From Cohnella rhizosphaerae (GTDB lineage: Bacteria > Bacillota > Bacilli > Paenibacillales > Paenibacillaceae), in assembly GCF_029525575.1 (NCBI RefSeq), contig NZ_JAPDIA010000003.1, forward strand, positions 2,100,214 to 2,164,213: 64,000 nt of DNA. The letters run 5' to 3'. The notes under the pieces were generated by a model, which did not search any database, was not told where the DNA came from, and saw only the letters and a list, made by a program, of their open reading frames with translations. Numbering within the stretch: position 1 is the first letter of the stretch; every line of letters begins with the position of its first letter. Below are positions 22,001-31,200 of this stretch, piece by piece. Made by a program: the position numbers and the translations under genes.

Positions 22001-22087
22001 TACGAGTACGGGGTTGCGCTTGAGCTCGCGAGCGAGCAAGGACGCGGTACGACCATCACGATGCGCATTCCGGCTCAATCGGCTTAA
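19028..22087 (+). CDS. Hybrid sensor kinase: 7TMR-DISM, HisKA, HATPase, receiver, LytS-type second kinase core
   Basis: 1019 residues, intact. After an N-terminal signal anchor, an extracellular 7TMR-DISM domain (about 40-195) and seven hydrophobic helices (about 205-405) form the sensor. HisKA follows with the H-box RTSHEFKTPLHGV, then a HATPase (GLGLSIAKQL). A receiver comes next (LVVDDQH, VILDLMMPG, DYLPKPFD, about 690-805). The end is a second, LytS/YesM-like kinase core with its own H-box (SQIKPHFLHNVL) and N-box (LLQPLVENAIRHGI). Two kinase cores around one receiver in a single chain is an elaborate layout, though I believe it recurs in Paenibacillaceae. It would signal to the coupled regulator at 17864-19031. 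Confidence 0.93.
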   Translation: MRKKVAAALITLLLLIATLSLLAAFSSRLQKPAPAAVNGYMDLSAWRFEEDGVIPLDGQWELYPDKLLSERDFAAGEERPKPEMTQVPGSWSKQMDTLGMATYRLRVQVRDTGEVYGLKTASIPASNRLIVNGRVVGSSGNPAEARQYEAFNRPYVSYFTLQPGWNEILLQAANYDFRANSGIVESIRLGKAGQIAELRDRATAHDWISVSVFLIMGLYFFGLYTQRRNDFSLAMFGIVCLCISLFISVSGERVLLHAAGWLPFRLYYRIQLTSAIGVGLGFFLYLNTAFRPYCFKWLVRCSVAIGAVLGVLNVGFGPELSGGLTRPLTSLFATFALLYATYVFILAALHRVAGSRYLAVAALALNVMALNLNMNFYFGVPIYAFPPVEPFLVLLMLALLMSLRFSNAFRKIEELSGELLEADKMKDDFLARTSHEFKTPLHGVMNISQSMLDNAASPPTADQRDKLQLITDITKRLSQLVYDILDLSRLKRGELGISPAPIDVRSVAGVQVQFYSYLCMGRSFALDNRVPADLPLALADESRLSQVIGNLLDNAIKHTESGSIVVTGEERGGRLAIAVQDSGKGIEPQDLPFIFEPFRSLESTQSRSFGLGLSIAKQLVELQGGTLTVASSPGAGSTFTFTLPIADRASAAVSAPSSAPPPPNARTAPFAAEYSFDTPHYANPDGERTVLVVDDQHVNLKVLLDALQPLDYRVIAVQNGYEALAEIERPGRLDLVILDLMMPGLSGYEVCREIRKRYSLLELPVLMVTAAIQPQEKVAAFQAGANDYLPKPFDLEELKARIGSLLAMKESLGRAVYLEVAFLQSQIKPHFLHNVLNSIAASSYTDADRARKMIVDLSDYLRGSFRFSNAEGRIAFAEEFQLIRTYVDIEQARFKDRIRFEYDIAEEAYTLRLPPLLLQPLVENAIRHGIGSRIEGGTVKLTAALSDGHWQLVVTDNGVGIAPERFKTLLDRADTKDPQGVGLLNINKRLKYEYGVALELASEQGRGTTITMRIPAQSA

Positions 22088-22089
22088 AA

Positions 22090-22130
22090 TGACAGGCTCC
22101 CATTCTAGGAACGGCGAAGCCTGTTTTTTT
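22090..22130 (+). terminator. Putative terminator of the two-component operon
   Basis: ACAGGCT pairs with AGCCTGT across a 22-base loop, followed directly by a run of seven T. The stem is short but the U-tract is good. Confidence 0.6.
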
Positions 22131-22192
22131 AAAATAGCAGCAGTAAAATGTGGCGGCAATTCGTAGGCAGGTAAGCGCATTTTCGGCACGCC

Positions 22193-22442
22193 GGCGCTTT
22201 TCGGCGGCTTTCAGACCCCCAAAACCTGTATTTATACATGTATTTTCTGCCGACGCGCGACACGTGATGCAATACCTGCAAATGTGCAGGCAAATGCAAA
22301 ACGCAAGCCGGAAATTCGGCCGATGACGTAAAATAACTGCGCTTTTGCATCTATCCTGTTGAAAAGGGCCGCCATCGGCGGAAAAAGATGTATATTTGCA
22401 GGCATTGCTGCAAAGGAACAACGCGGGCGACGATATGCGGGC
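22193..22442. repeat. 250-bp intergenic repeat, copy A
   Basis: It aligns over its whole length with 27195-27445 in the same orientation, roughly three bases in four matching. Shared landmarks are TATACATGTATTTTCTG, a perfect hairpin CCTGCA-AATG-TGCAGG, GGGCCG-CATCG-CGG, and GATGTATATTTGCAGGCATT. On the minus strand both copies keep an open frame with the same 63-residue Cys-rich alignment (SNACKYTS near the start, LHICR in the middle, ENTCI near the end) and no indel. It may be a small gene, a structured RNA or a mobile repeat. The two copies bracket the SLH gene at 22662-27029. Confidence 0.75.
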
Positions 22443-22519
22443 CTACTGAACCGGCTGGTGGCCGATGAGACATGGACAGGCGTTTCGCATGAACCAAGTT
22501 ACGGATAACGCTAACCTAA

Positions 22520-22562
22520 GAGAGGCCGTCAGGGCGATCTTTCCTGGCGGTCTGTTTTTGAC
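22520..22562 (+). terminator. Hairpin with U-tract upstream of the GLUG-SLH gene
   Basis: GCCGTCAGG pairs with CCTGGCGGT and is followed by CTGTTTTTG. It ends a transcript entering from upstream, or it is an attenuator for the SLH gene. A similar CCGTCAGGG hairpin occurs after that gene. Confidence 0.6.
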
Positions 22563-22661
22563 GGACGATTTAGAAAAATGTCGATTTTTAAGGTTTTTTT
22601 TAAGGTGTCGTCGGCTAAGCTGAGCGTGGATTGGAATCTATTGGATAAAGGTGGGTACGAC

Positions 22662-25600
22662 GTGAATACACGGTACGGCGCGCGATGGAATCAAGCTGCT
22701 GGCGACAAGAGATGGATTGCGATTCTCTCCAGTCTCGCGCTGGTCTTGTCCCTGTTCTCCTTCGCAGGCGGGAGAGCTTATGCCGATAGCGGCATGAGCG
22801 GAGAAGGCACGGCGCAAAATCCATGGAAGGTCACGAATCAGTTTACCTTGAGTCTCATCGGTTCAAGCAATTATCCGCTAGGCGGCTATTATCTCTTGAA
22901 GAACGATATCGATCTGACGGGCGATTGGACGCCGATCGGCCTTGGTTCCGGTACCGGCTTCACCGGCACCTTCGACGGCAACGGCCATAAGATCGGGGGG
23001 TCTGTCGATTAATCGGCCGACGGAGGACAATATCGGACTGTTCTCCCTAATTACCAACGGTGCCGTATACGACTTGACGATCGAGACGGACCCTTCTTCA
23101 GGCGTCGTCGGCAACAATAATGTAGGTATGCTGGCGGGAGCGATCGCGCAGACGAACAGCAACAAGCAAGCGTGGGTGACTTTAGTTAAAGCCAAAGGAA
23201 ACGTATCGGGAAATAAAAACGTTGGCGGTTTGATCGGAACTGCGGAAGCCGCCAATTCCTTTTACGCTATATTCGCGTACGATCGAATGGGGGCCGGCGT
23301 CGTCACCGGCAGTAAAAACGTCGGAGGACTCGTCGGATTGTCCGACAAGACCCAGGTGTATAATTCCTCGTCCGCTGCGTCCGTCGGAACCGGCGAAGGA
23401 ATAGGCGGCCTGCTTGGCAACGCCTCCGGCACGAAGGTGACAAGAAGCTATGCCACGGGGAATGTCGCATCGCTTGGCGGCAGCAACATCGGCGGTCTCA
23501 TCGGCGCATCGAACGGGAACGATATCCAGATGAATTATGCGACCGGCGACGTGACCGGCTCCGTGGTCGGCGGGTTGCTTGGTTTCTCGGGCGAAGACAA
23601 GATCCTGCACAATTACGCGGCCGGAAATATCGCAACGACGGGCCTGACCCACGGTTTGATCGGCGAAAATTTCGGTTCGGCATCGACCGTCGTCGCGTCC
23701 TTCTGGGACACGAGCGTGTCGGGCGTTCCTGACGCGGACGCATCCGACGCCGCGCAGTACGGCATCGGTCGCAGTACGTCCGAGCTGCAGGACGAGACGA
23801 CGTTCACGTCGGCTGCGGCAGCGAACCAGAAGTGGGATTTCGAACACTACTGGTTTATGCAGGCGGACGGTTATCCGCAGCTGTACGGCGGCATGGATCT
23901 CAAGTTCGAGGCGAGTCCGAGCGCGGTATCGGATCAGATCTCGCATTCGCACGAGCTGACGATTAATGCGAACTCCGGTTATGTCGTTTACGGCCAGACG
24001 GTTACGGTCTATCGGGCGGCGGACGATGAAATTGTCGGCACGTTTGGCCCTAGCGAGAGCGCGCCGATACCGGTCACGGTTGACACGACGGGAGCGATCG
24101 AAGGAAATAAGCGATTGGACGACGGCTATTACCTGGTGGATCAAGACGGCCGCCGGACGAGCGTATTCTATCCCGAGGTTCTGGTAGACAATACGCCGCC
24201 GGCTTGGGGGGAATGGCGCTTCGATCACGCCGAGCGACAATGGCGGCAATATCGACCTATCCTGGAACGGTGCCGTCGACGGCACGGGGGAGCGGCGTGG
24301 CCTATTATAATGTGTACGTCAACGGGACGGCTGCCCAGGTTTACGGAACGACGACGAACGTAAGCAATCCGCCGGCTAATGCCTTGTATGAGGTAGAGGC
24401 GGTAGATGGGGCGGGGAACAAGAGCGCGAAGCTAGTTTTCGGCGGCACGCCTTCGACGACAACGATCAGCGGTTTGAAAAATATTACGTTTAGCCAGAGC
24501 TCAGGCTTCTACCTGGCCTACGTAACGGGCGCACCAGCCTCTTCGGGAATCGGCTCGTACAGTTACGGAGGAACGCTGTCCTTTTACATCGACGGCGCTC
24601 TGCATCAAGAAGACGTGCAGTTGGGCTCGTTAACGGGCTCGTACAGTGTATTTACCTTTAATCTCAGCGGCCTTTCGGAAGGTCCGCATACGCTGAAGGC
24701 GATTTATTCCGGCTACGTCGGCAAGTTTAGCGGAATCGATTATGCCGTGGGCGGGAGCGAGGGATCGCTGGATATCGTCATCAGCGGTCTGAAGGTCGAC
24801 GCGAGCGATCCGAGCGGCGCGGCGAACAACGGCAAGACGAAGCTGACGGTGACGCCAACTCCGGCGTCTGGCCATAAGCTCGTGTATCGCAATTTCGGAA
24901 GCGACGACGTTACGTTGCCCGTAGTAGGCGGAACGCTGGATCAGACCGAATACGCGGAACTGCCGGAGAGCGGTCTGGTCGCGGCGGCGAACGGCGATCA
25001 CATCGGCGTCGTGGAGATCGATGCGACAACGGAAAACGTGGTTCACTTCGGCCAGGGCATCGCCGTTTCGACGGACGAGACCGAAGGACCGGGTCCGATT
25101 CCGGCGTCCGGGCTGACGATCGTGTCGACCGACCCGAGCGGTGCGGAGAACGACGGCAAGACGCGGCTTACGGTAACGCCAACGCCGGAGCCTATGTCGG
25201 TGAACAAGCTGGTGTATTTTAACTTTGGCAGCGGCAGTGTGAACGTACCGAATATGGGCGATGCGCTTAACTTGTCCGAATACGCGGACCTGCCGGCCGA
25301 CGGCCTGATCGCGGCAGCGAACGGCGATAAAGTCGGCGTCGCGGAGATTGACGCGGCTGGCGCTGTCGTTCGCTTCGGTCAGACGACGGCTGTGGCATCG
25401 GACGAGTCCCAAGGACCGGGTCCGGTTCCGGCATCCGGACTGACGGTCGTGTCGAGCGACCCGAGCGGCGCGGAGAACGACGGCAAGACGCGGCTCGCGG
25501 TAACGCCGGAGCCGATGTCGGTGAACAAGCTGGTGTATTACAACTTCGGCAGCGGGAACGCGGTCGTACCGAATGTGGGCGATACGCTGAACCTGTCCGA

Positions 25601-27029
25601 ATACGCGGACCTGCCGGCCGACGGCCTGATCGCGGCGGCGAACGGCGATCGGGTCGGGGTTGCGGAGATCGACGCGGCGGGCGCCGTCGTGCGCTTCGGA
25701 CAAACGACGGCCGTCGTCGCGGCGGAGGATGATGTGTACGTTCCGCCGATCTACGTGCCTTCGAACCCCGTCCCTACAGATGAGGTGGAGGTGCTCGTAA
25801 ACGGCAAGGTAGAAAAACTGGGCAAGTCGAAAACCTCCGAAGCAGGCGGCCTGAAGACGACGACCGTCACCGTGGACGCGGCCAAGCTGCAAGCGAAGCT
25901 GGAGGCGGAAGGCAACAATGCAGTCGTGACGATACCGGTTGCCGGACAATCGGCGCTGAAGATCGGGCAATTGACCGGACAGCTGGTCAAAAATATGGAG
26001 AACGCTTCGGCTACGCTCATTCTCCGGACAGACCATGCAAGCTATACGATTCCGGCAAAACAATTCAACATCGATGCCTTGTCCGGGAAGCTTGGCCAGT
26101 CGGCGAAGCTGGAAGACATTCAAGTGCAGATCGAGATCGCCGATCCGACCGCGGACACGTCAGCCATGGCGGAGCAAGCAGCCGAGAAAGGCGCGTTCGC
26201 GCTTGTCGTGCCGCCGGTCAGCTTCACGGTTCGCGCCATCTATGGAACGGAGTCGGTGGAGATCGATCGGTTCAACGCGTATATCGAGCGGACGATCGCG
26301 ATTCCGGACGGCGTGGACGCAAGCAAGATTACGACGGGCGTAATTATTGACGCGGACGGAACGGCGCGCCACGTACCGACGCAAGTCGTCGTCATCGACG
26401 GCCGCTATTATGCCAAGATCAACAGCTTGACCAACAGCACGTATGCGGTCGTATCGCATGAGCCGGCATTTGCCGATATGGCGAATCATTGGGCTAAGGC
26501 GGCAGTTGAGGATATGGGCGCCCGGCTGGTCATCGAGGGCACCGGGGGCGGACGGTTTAGTCCGGATCGCGATGTGACGCGGGCGGAATTTGCGGCGATC
26601 GTCGTGCGCGGACTCGGACTGAAGCCGGAGAGCGGCGCTTCCGCATTCTCCGATGTGGCGGCCGGGGAGTGGTACGGCGCCGCGATCGCGACGGCAAGCG
26701 CGTACGGACTGATCGAGGGTTATGCGGACGGCACGTTCCGGCCGGACGATAAGATCACCCGGGAGCAAGCCATCGTCATTGTCTCCAAAGCGATGGAGAT
26801 CACAGGACTGCAGGGCAAGCTGTCTGTAGAATCGGCTGAAGCGACGCTTCGCCCGTTCAAGGATGCGGCCGACATATCCGAATGGGCGCAAAAAGGCGTT
26901 GCGGCGAGCGTGACGGCCGGCCTCGCCAAGGGACGCGGCGACGCGAGACTTGCGCCGCGCGAGTCCGTATCCAGAGCCGAGGTCGCTGCGCTCGTGCAGC
27001 GGCTCCTGCAGAAGTCGGGCTTGATCTAA
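22662..27029 (+). CDS. Large secreted adhesin with GLUG motifs, three internal repeats and three SLH domains; three frameshifts
   Basis: Starts at GTG 22662 (AAAGGTGGG 7 bases before) with a signal peptide ending AGGRAYAD. Removing one G at 22995-23000, 24206-24211 and 24286-24290 gives 1454 residues. The order is an N-terminal region with at least five GLUG motifs (NVGGLIG, NVGGLVG, IGGLLG and so on, about 105-330), Ig-like segments, and three repeats of about 105 residues (24.80-25.73 kb; shared words DPSGAENDGKTRL and EYADLPADGLIAAANGD). Then come a long beta-rich module with NGKVEKLG and three SLH domains. The last two modules are paralogous to the gene at 62644-64000. The protein should be held on the cell wall. 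Ligand unknown. Confidence 0.85.
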
Positions 27030-27116
27030 GCTTGCAATGGAATGAGCCAATGAGCGATCAGACAGGCAAGCAGCCGCTGGTTGGTCCGAGATTGGAACAT
27101 GGATAACAGATACAGT

Positions 27117-27150
27117 CTGCCGTCAGGGTAATTTCCCTGACGGTTTCTTT
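27117..27150 (+). terminator. Terminator of the GLUG-SLH gene
   Basis: CCGTCAGGG and CCCTGACGG form a 9-bp stem around TAATTT, followed by TTTCTTT. Confidence 0.88.
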
Positions 27151-27194
27151 GAATGTCAGAACATGCAACATTACCCTTGCGCTTTCAGCGTAGA

Positions 27195-27445
27195 GGCGCT
27201 TTTTCGATGCCTGCGGAACGAAAAGCCTGCATATATACATGTATTTTCTGTCGACTGGCGGCACTGGATGAAAAGCCTGCAAATGTGCAGGTAAATGTAA
27301 ATCCCTAGCCGAAAATGAAGCATACGAAGGGAAATAAATGCGTTTTTGCAGCTATCTTGTTTAGAAGGGCCGACATCGACGGAAAGAGATGTATATTTGC
27401 AGGCATTACTGCGAAAGCGTACCGCGGGCGACGTCAGCGGGCTCA
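27195..27445. repeat. 250-bp intergenic repeat, copy B
   Basis: Second copy of the element at 22193-22442, same orientation, on the far side of the SLH gene. It keeps the CCTGCA-AATG-TGCAGG hairpin and the long minus-strand open frame. I see nothing else in the gap 27030-27544 besides the terminator at its start. Confidence 0.75.
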
Positions 27446-27544
27446 TCGGAACGACCGGCGGATCGGCTTTCGATAGGCACTGCGCGTGAAATTAAGCGCC
27501 TGACCGCTTGGCCGGCGCTTGTCCTCGATTGGCGTGGCCGTACT

Positions 27545-28247
27545 TTAATTTCCCAGCAAACTCGCCACATTCATCAAGCTATGAACGACGTACTTCGGGC
27601 GAATATCCGCGTCGATCGGCCGGCCCGCGCGATTGTAGTAACAGAAGTCGATGCCGGCATTGACGGCTCCATGGTAATCGTCCCGCAACGAATCGCCAAT
27701 GAACAAAGCCTCGGTACGATCTATGCCTAATTGCTTGAGCGCTTCGTCGAATATTTTTTTATCCGGCTTCCAGTAACCCACTTCATCCGAGATAATCAGC
27801 GCGTCAAAAAAAGTGATTCATCCCTCCCGCAGCAAGTCTGCTTCTTTGCGCTTCGCCGATGCCGTTGGAAATGATGGCCAGCTTGTGCCTGCCGTGCAAG
27901 CGAGCCAAGACTTCCATGGCGTGGTCTTCAAAGTCGCAAGCAAGGCAGAAGGTCTTCCAGTATAACGCAGAGAGAATGTTCGCTTCCGAATGATCTAATG
28001 CAAGTGCTTGGAGCGTATCCCGGAATGAATATTCTAATACTTGATGAATCGTATAGTTGGATATGAGGCGCTCATTCCAATAACGGAAGTTGACGTCGCT
28101 GAAAAGCGCCCAAAAAACGTCCCACGAAAATGCTTCTTTATGGATGAGTCCGTGCTTTTCTACAGTGTTTTGCATGGATTTGAGCTCGCTCATCGAGTAG
28201 TTTAGCAGGGTGTTGTCGAGATCGAAGAGAATCGCTTTGTAGCTCAC
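27545..28247 (-). CDS. HAD family hydrolase (YjjG-like nucleotidase type); frameshift at 27806-27812
   Basis: 233 residues after removing one A from the run at 27806-27812. Motif I is ILFDLDNTLLN, motif II IISNGIGEAQ, motif III is the Lys in YWKPDKKIFDEAL and motif IV FIGDSLRDDYHGA, all in order. The helical cap lies between motifs I and II. This pattern and length fit the YjjG family of nucleoside 5'-monophosphate phosphatases. The precise substrate is an inference. A collapsed copy lies at 15285-15455. The gene is transcribed away from the DinB copy 2. Confidence 0.8.
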
Positions 28248-28320
28248 GTGCTGCCTCCCGGACGCTATCTAGATTTTCGGATACGTAATATGATTATACC
28301 TACGAATCGTTCGATTGGAG

Positions 28321-28391
28321 GAGGGCGCTTGAGAATTATTATTTACGTTACTGAATCAGGAGCGTGTGAGCGAGAGGGGGGAGTGTCTCAG
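28321..28391 (+). pseudogene. 5' remnant of a GNAT acetyltransferase gene
   Basis: After GGAGGAGGG, the bases TTGAGAATTATT match the first codons of the acetyltransferase at 15541. Within about 30 bases the match is lost and the sequence resumes as the ribosome binding site and start of DinB copy 2. So the acetyltransferase body and the whole esterase gene are missing from this copy. Confidence 0.6.
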
Positions 28392-28871
28392 TGATCAGCC
28401 TGGGCGCCGAAACGATCGTTCTTTTTTAAGCAATTCACGGACTGGACGGATACTTTGCGGAGGATCGACGAACGGATATGGTCGAGGCCTGTAGCCGAGG
28501 GGAAAGCGACCGTAGCGGAGATTATCGCGCATTTGCAGCATTGGGATCAGTACCTGATCGATACGGTCATTCCCGCGATTAAGCGCGGCGAAGGAGTGAC
28601 GTTTCCGGCTTTCGATGCGTTTAACCGGATTGCGTATGCGTACGCCCGGTGGGGTGTAGCTAAGGATCGACTGCTCGACGAATTCAAGCAGACGCGCCAT
28701 GCGTTGGTCGAACGTTTGTTGGACGAGCCCGAAGTTGCGGCAAAATACGTAACGGTAAACGGCGTAGAAACTTGTCCGCACACCGGCACGCGCTATTCGC
28801 TGCTCTACATCATCCATGAGTTTAACGATCACGACCGTCATCACCAAGGTCAAATTGATGCGGTTGTTTGA
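28391..28871 (+). CDS. DinB/YfiT-like protein (copy 2); frameshift at 28422-28427
   Basis: Starts at GTG 28391 after a GGGGGGAG site. Removing one T from the T6 run at 28422-28427 gives 159 residues, exactly the length of copy 1, with only scattered substitutions. The His segments IAHLQHWDQYL and NDHDRHHQGQ are kept, so the metal site is intact. An alternative in-frame start at 28455 would lose the first helix. The composite palindromic array 2 follows. Confidence 0.8.
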
Positions 28872-28904
28872 ACCTTTGCGGGGGCGCAGGGGGCCGGAGG
28901 TAAC

Positions 28905-30130
28905 GGGGAGGGCCGGATAACTGTGCCGGATGCGGTGCACGGAGTCCGAGATTGCAAGGGGGCCGGCTAACTGGCGGCCGCTCGAAAGGCAATGTCCCGG
29001 ATGCTCGCGCCGGATCGTGCCGATAAGCGCAAGGGGCACGATCAGGGCAGGCCAAGCGGCGATGAAGGTGCCGATAGCCGATAGCCGATAAGTGCCAAAA
29101 GGCACTATCTGGGCAGGTGAGGCGTCGATGAAGGTGCCGATAAGTGCCAAAAGGCATTATCTGGGCAGGCGAGGCGCTGATGAAGGTGCCGATAAGTGCC
29201 AAAAGGCACTATCTGGGCAGGCGAGACGCCGATGAAGGTGCCGATAAGTGCCAAAAGGCATTATCTGGGCAGGCGAGGCGCCGATGAAGGTGCCGATAAG
29301 TGCCAAAAGGCACTATCTGGGCAGGCGAGGCGCTGATGAAGGTGCCGATAAGTGCCAAAAGGCATTATCTAGGCAGGCGAGGCGCCGATGAAGGTGCCGA
29401 TAAATGCCAAAAGGCACTATCTGGGCAGGCGAGGCGCTGATGAAGGTGCCGATAAGTGCCAAAAGGCACTATCCAGGCAGGCAAGACGCGGTTGAAGGTG
29501 CCGATAAGTGCCAAAAGGCATTATCTAGGCAGGCGAGGCGTCGATGATGGTGCCGATAAGTGCCAAAAGGCATTATCTGGCCAGGCGAGGCGTCGATGAA
29601 GGTGCCGATAAGTGCCAAAAGGCATTATCTGGGCAGGCGAGACGCGGTTGAAGGTGCCGATAAGTGCCAAAAGGCACTATCTGGGCAGTCGAGGCGCCGA
29701 TGAAGGTGCCGATAAGTGCCAAAAGGCACTATCTGGGCAGGCGAGGCCCCGATGAAGGTGCCGATAAGTGCCAAAAGGCACTATCTAGGCAGGCGAGGCG
29801 CTGATGAAGGTGCCGATAAGTGCCAAAAGGCATTATCTAGGCAGGCGAGACGCTGACGATGGTGCCGATAAGTGCCAAAAGGCATTAAAGGCGCTTGCAG
29901 GCAAGTTCTTTGCAAAACTACAGATAAATATGGATTGCGCGCGGAGCATGAGATAGCCGGAAAAACCGGTTAACTGTGCCGGATATGGGTAAGCGGAGCA
30001 TGAGATAGCCTGAAAAACCGGTTAACTGTGCCGGATGCGGGTGCGCGGAGCATGAGATCGCCGGAAAACCGGCTAACTGTGCCGGATGTGGGTGCGCGGA
30101 ACCTGAGATAGCCTGAAAAACCGGCTATCT
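28905..30130. repeat. Composite palindromic repeat array 2 (17 type-A units, then four type-B units)
   Basis: From 29019 to 29886 there are 17 units of about 52 bp. Each has the core GATAAGTGCC-AAAA-GGCACTATC, able to form a hairpin, and a linker such as GGGCAGGCGAGGCGCTGATG. First and last units are degenerate, and CATTATC and CACTATC versions are interspersed. From 29943 to 30130 four type-B units follow (GAGATAGCCGG-AAAAA-CCGGTTAAC, then TGTGCCGGATGCGGGTGCGC). Single type-B units also precede the array (28905-28985). This is the same order as array 1, with related but distinct unit sequence. There is no gene in 28874-30162. Confidence 0.9.
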
Positions 30131-30162
30131 CCCGCCCTGCGGCCGACGGGCCTGCGCACCCC

Positions 30163-31068
30163 TCAGTCATTCACCTGCCGCAGCCACCGCCGCAGCTCGC
30201 TTCCGACGGCATGCGGATTTTCCTCCGCCAGGTGGTGGAAGCCTTTGCCGATATCGCAGAGGGTCAGATTCGGCAGGTTCGCGCGGCACCAGTCGAGCTG
30301 CGGCTCGCGAACGGTGCAGCCGGGCGTCGCGTAGAACAGCAGCTTCGGCACGGGCGAAGCGGTCAGCCATTCGTTGCGCGCGTTGACCGCTTCCACGACT
30401 TCTGCCGGCCTGCCTTCGATCGGGATCTGGTTCGGGAACGCCCACATCGGCTTGCGGTCCTCCGGCTGGCGGAACGGCGCCCGATACTGCTCGTGCTCCT
30501 CCTGCGAGATCGTCCGGTTGACGATCGTCGTCGTCATGCCTTCGACGAACACGCTGTTGTCCCGCATGAACGGCCAGCCTTCCGCAGGATCGCGAAGCTT
30601 CCGGAACAAGGGCTGCGCCTCCGGGGGAGAGAAGTCCGACCAGGCGGCATTCGGATACAGCGCCTGCGGCTCGAGCATCGCGATCGCCTTGATCTTATCC
30701 GCATGCCGCATCGCATACTGCAGGCCGATGGCAGCCCCCCAGTCATGCCCGACCAGCGTGAGGTTGTCCAATGCCAGCTGCTCGATGAACCGGGTCACAT
30801 AATCGACATGCTCCAAAAACGTGTAACCGATGTCAGGCTTGTCCGAACGCCCCATCCCGATCAGGTCGACCGCGATGCAGCGGCGAGCGTCCTGAGCGTA
30901 GGGGATAATGTTGCGATACATGTAGGACCAGGTGGGATTGCCGTGGAGGAATAAGACGGGATCGCCGGCTCCCAAGTCGATGTAATGCAGGCGATGGCCG
31001 TTCACGCTTATATAGCGCGACTCGAACGGGTAGGCGGCGCCGACGGACAGCGCGTCAGAAGTGGACAA
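30163..31068 (-). CDS. Haloalkane dehalogenase-like alpha/beta hydrolase
   Basis: 301 residues, the usual size. The start is TTG 31068, 10 bases after AAAAGGAG. HGNPTWSYMYRN holds the halide-contacting Asn, GHDWGAAIG the nucleophile Asp and halide-binding Trp, the Glu in AMLEPQ fits the catalytic acid of the HLD-II (DhaA) subfamily, and KGFHHLAEENP carries the catalytic His. The enzyme hydrolyses carbon-halogen bonds to alcohol and halide in the cytoplasm. The physiological substrate is unknown. An AraC-type regulator lies 132 bases upstream on the same strand. Confidence 0.87.
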   Translation of the reverse strand: MSTSDALSVGAAYPFESRYISVNGHRLHYIDLGAGDPVLFLHGNPTWSYMYRNIIPYAQDARRCIAVDLIGMGRSDKPDIGYTFLEHVDYVTRFIEQLALDNLTLVGHDWGAAIGLQYAMRHADKIKAIAMLEPQALYPNAAWSDFSPPEAQPLFRKLRDPAEGWPFMRDNSVFVEGMTTTIVNRTISQEEHEQYRAPFRQPEDRKPMWAFPNQIPIEGRPAEVVEAVNARNEWLTASPVPKLLFYATPGCTVREPQLDWCRANLPNLTLCDIGKGFHHLAEENPHAVGSELRRWLRQVND

Positions 31069-31200
31069 GGCGAGACAGCTCCTTTTCGTGTGGCGGTTGA
31101 TAGCCCTATCCTATCATTGCCCACGAAGCGCTCATTGTAAAAAAAGCGACAACCTCGACTTCTGCCTGCTAAAAGCGTTCCCGCGGCGTGGCGGACGCGT

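Noticed and set aside
29019..29886. CRISPR-like regular array
   Set aside because: The linkers between hairpins are near-identical versions of one sequence, not unique spacers, and there are no cas genes. It is a tandem repeat.
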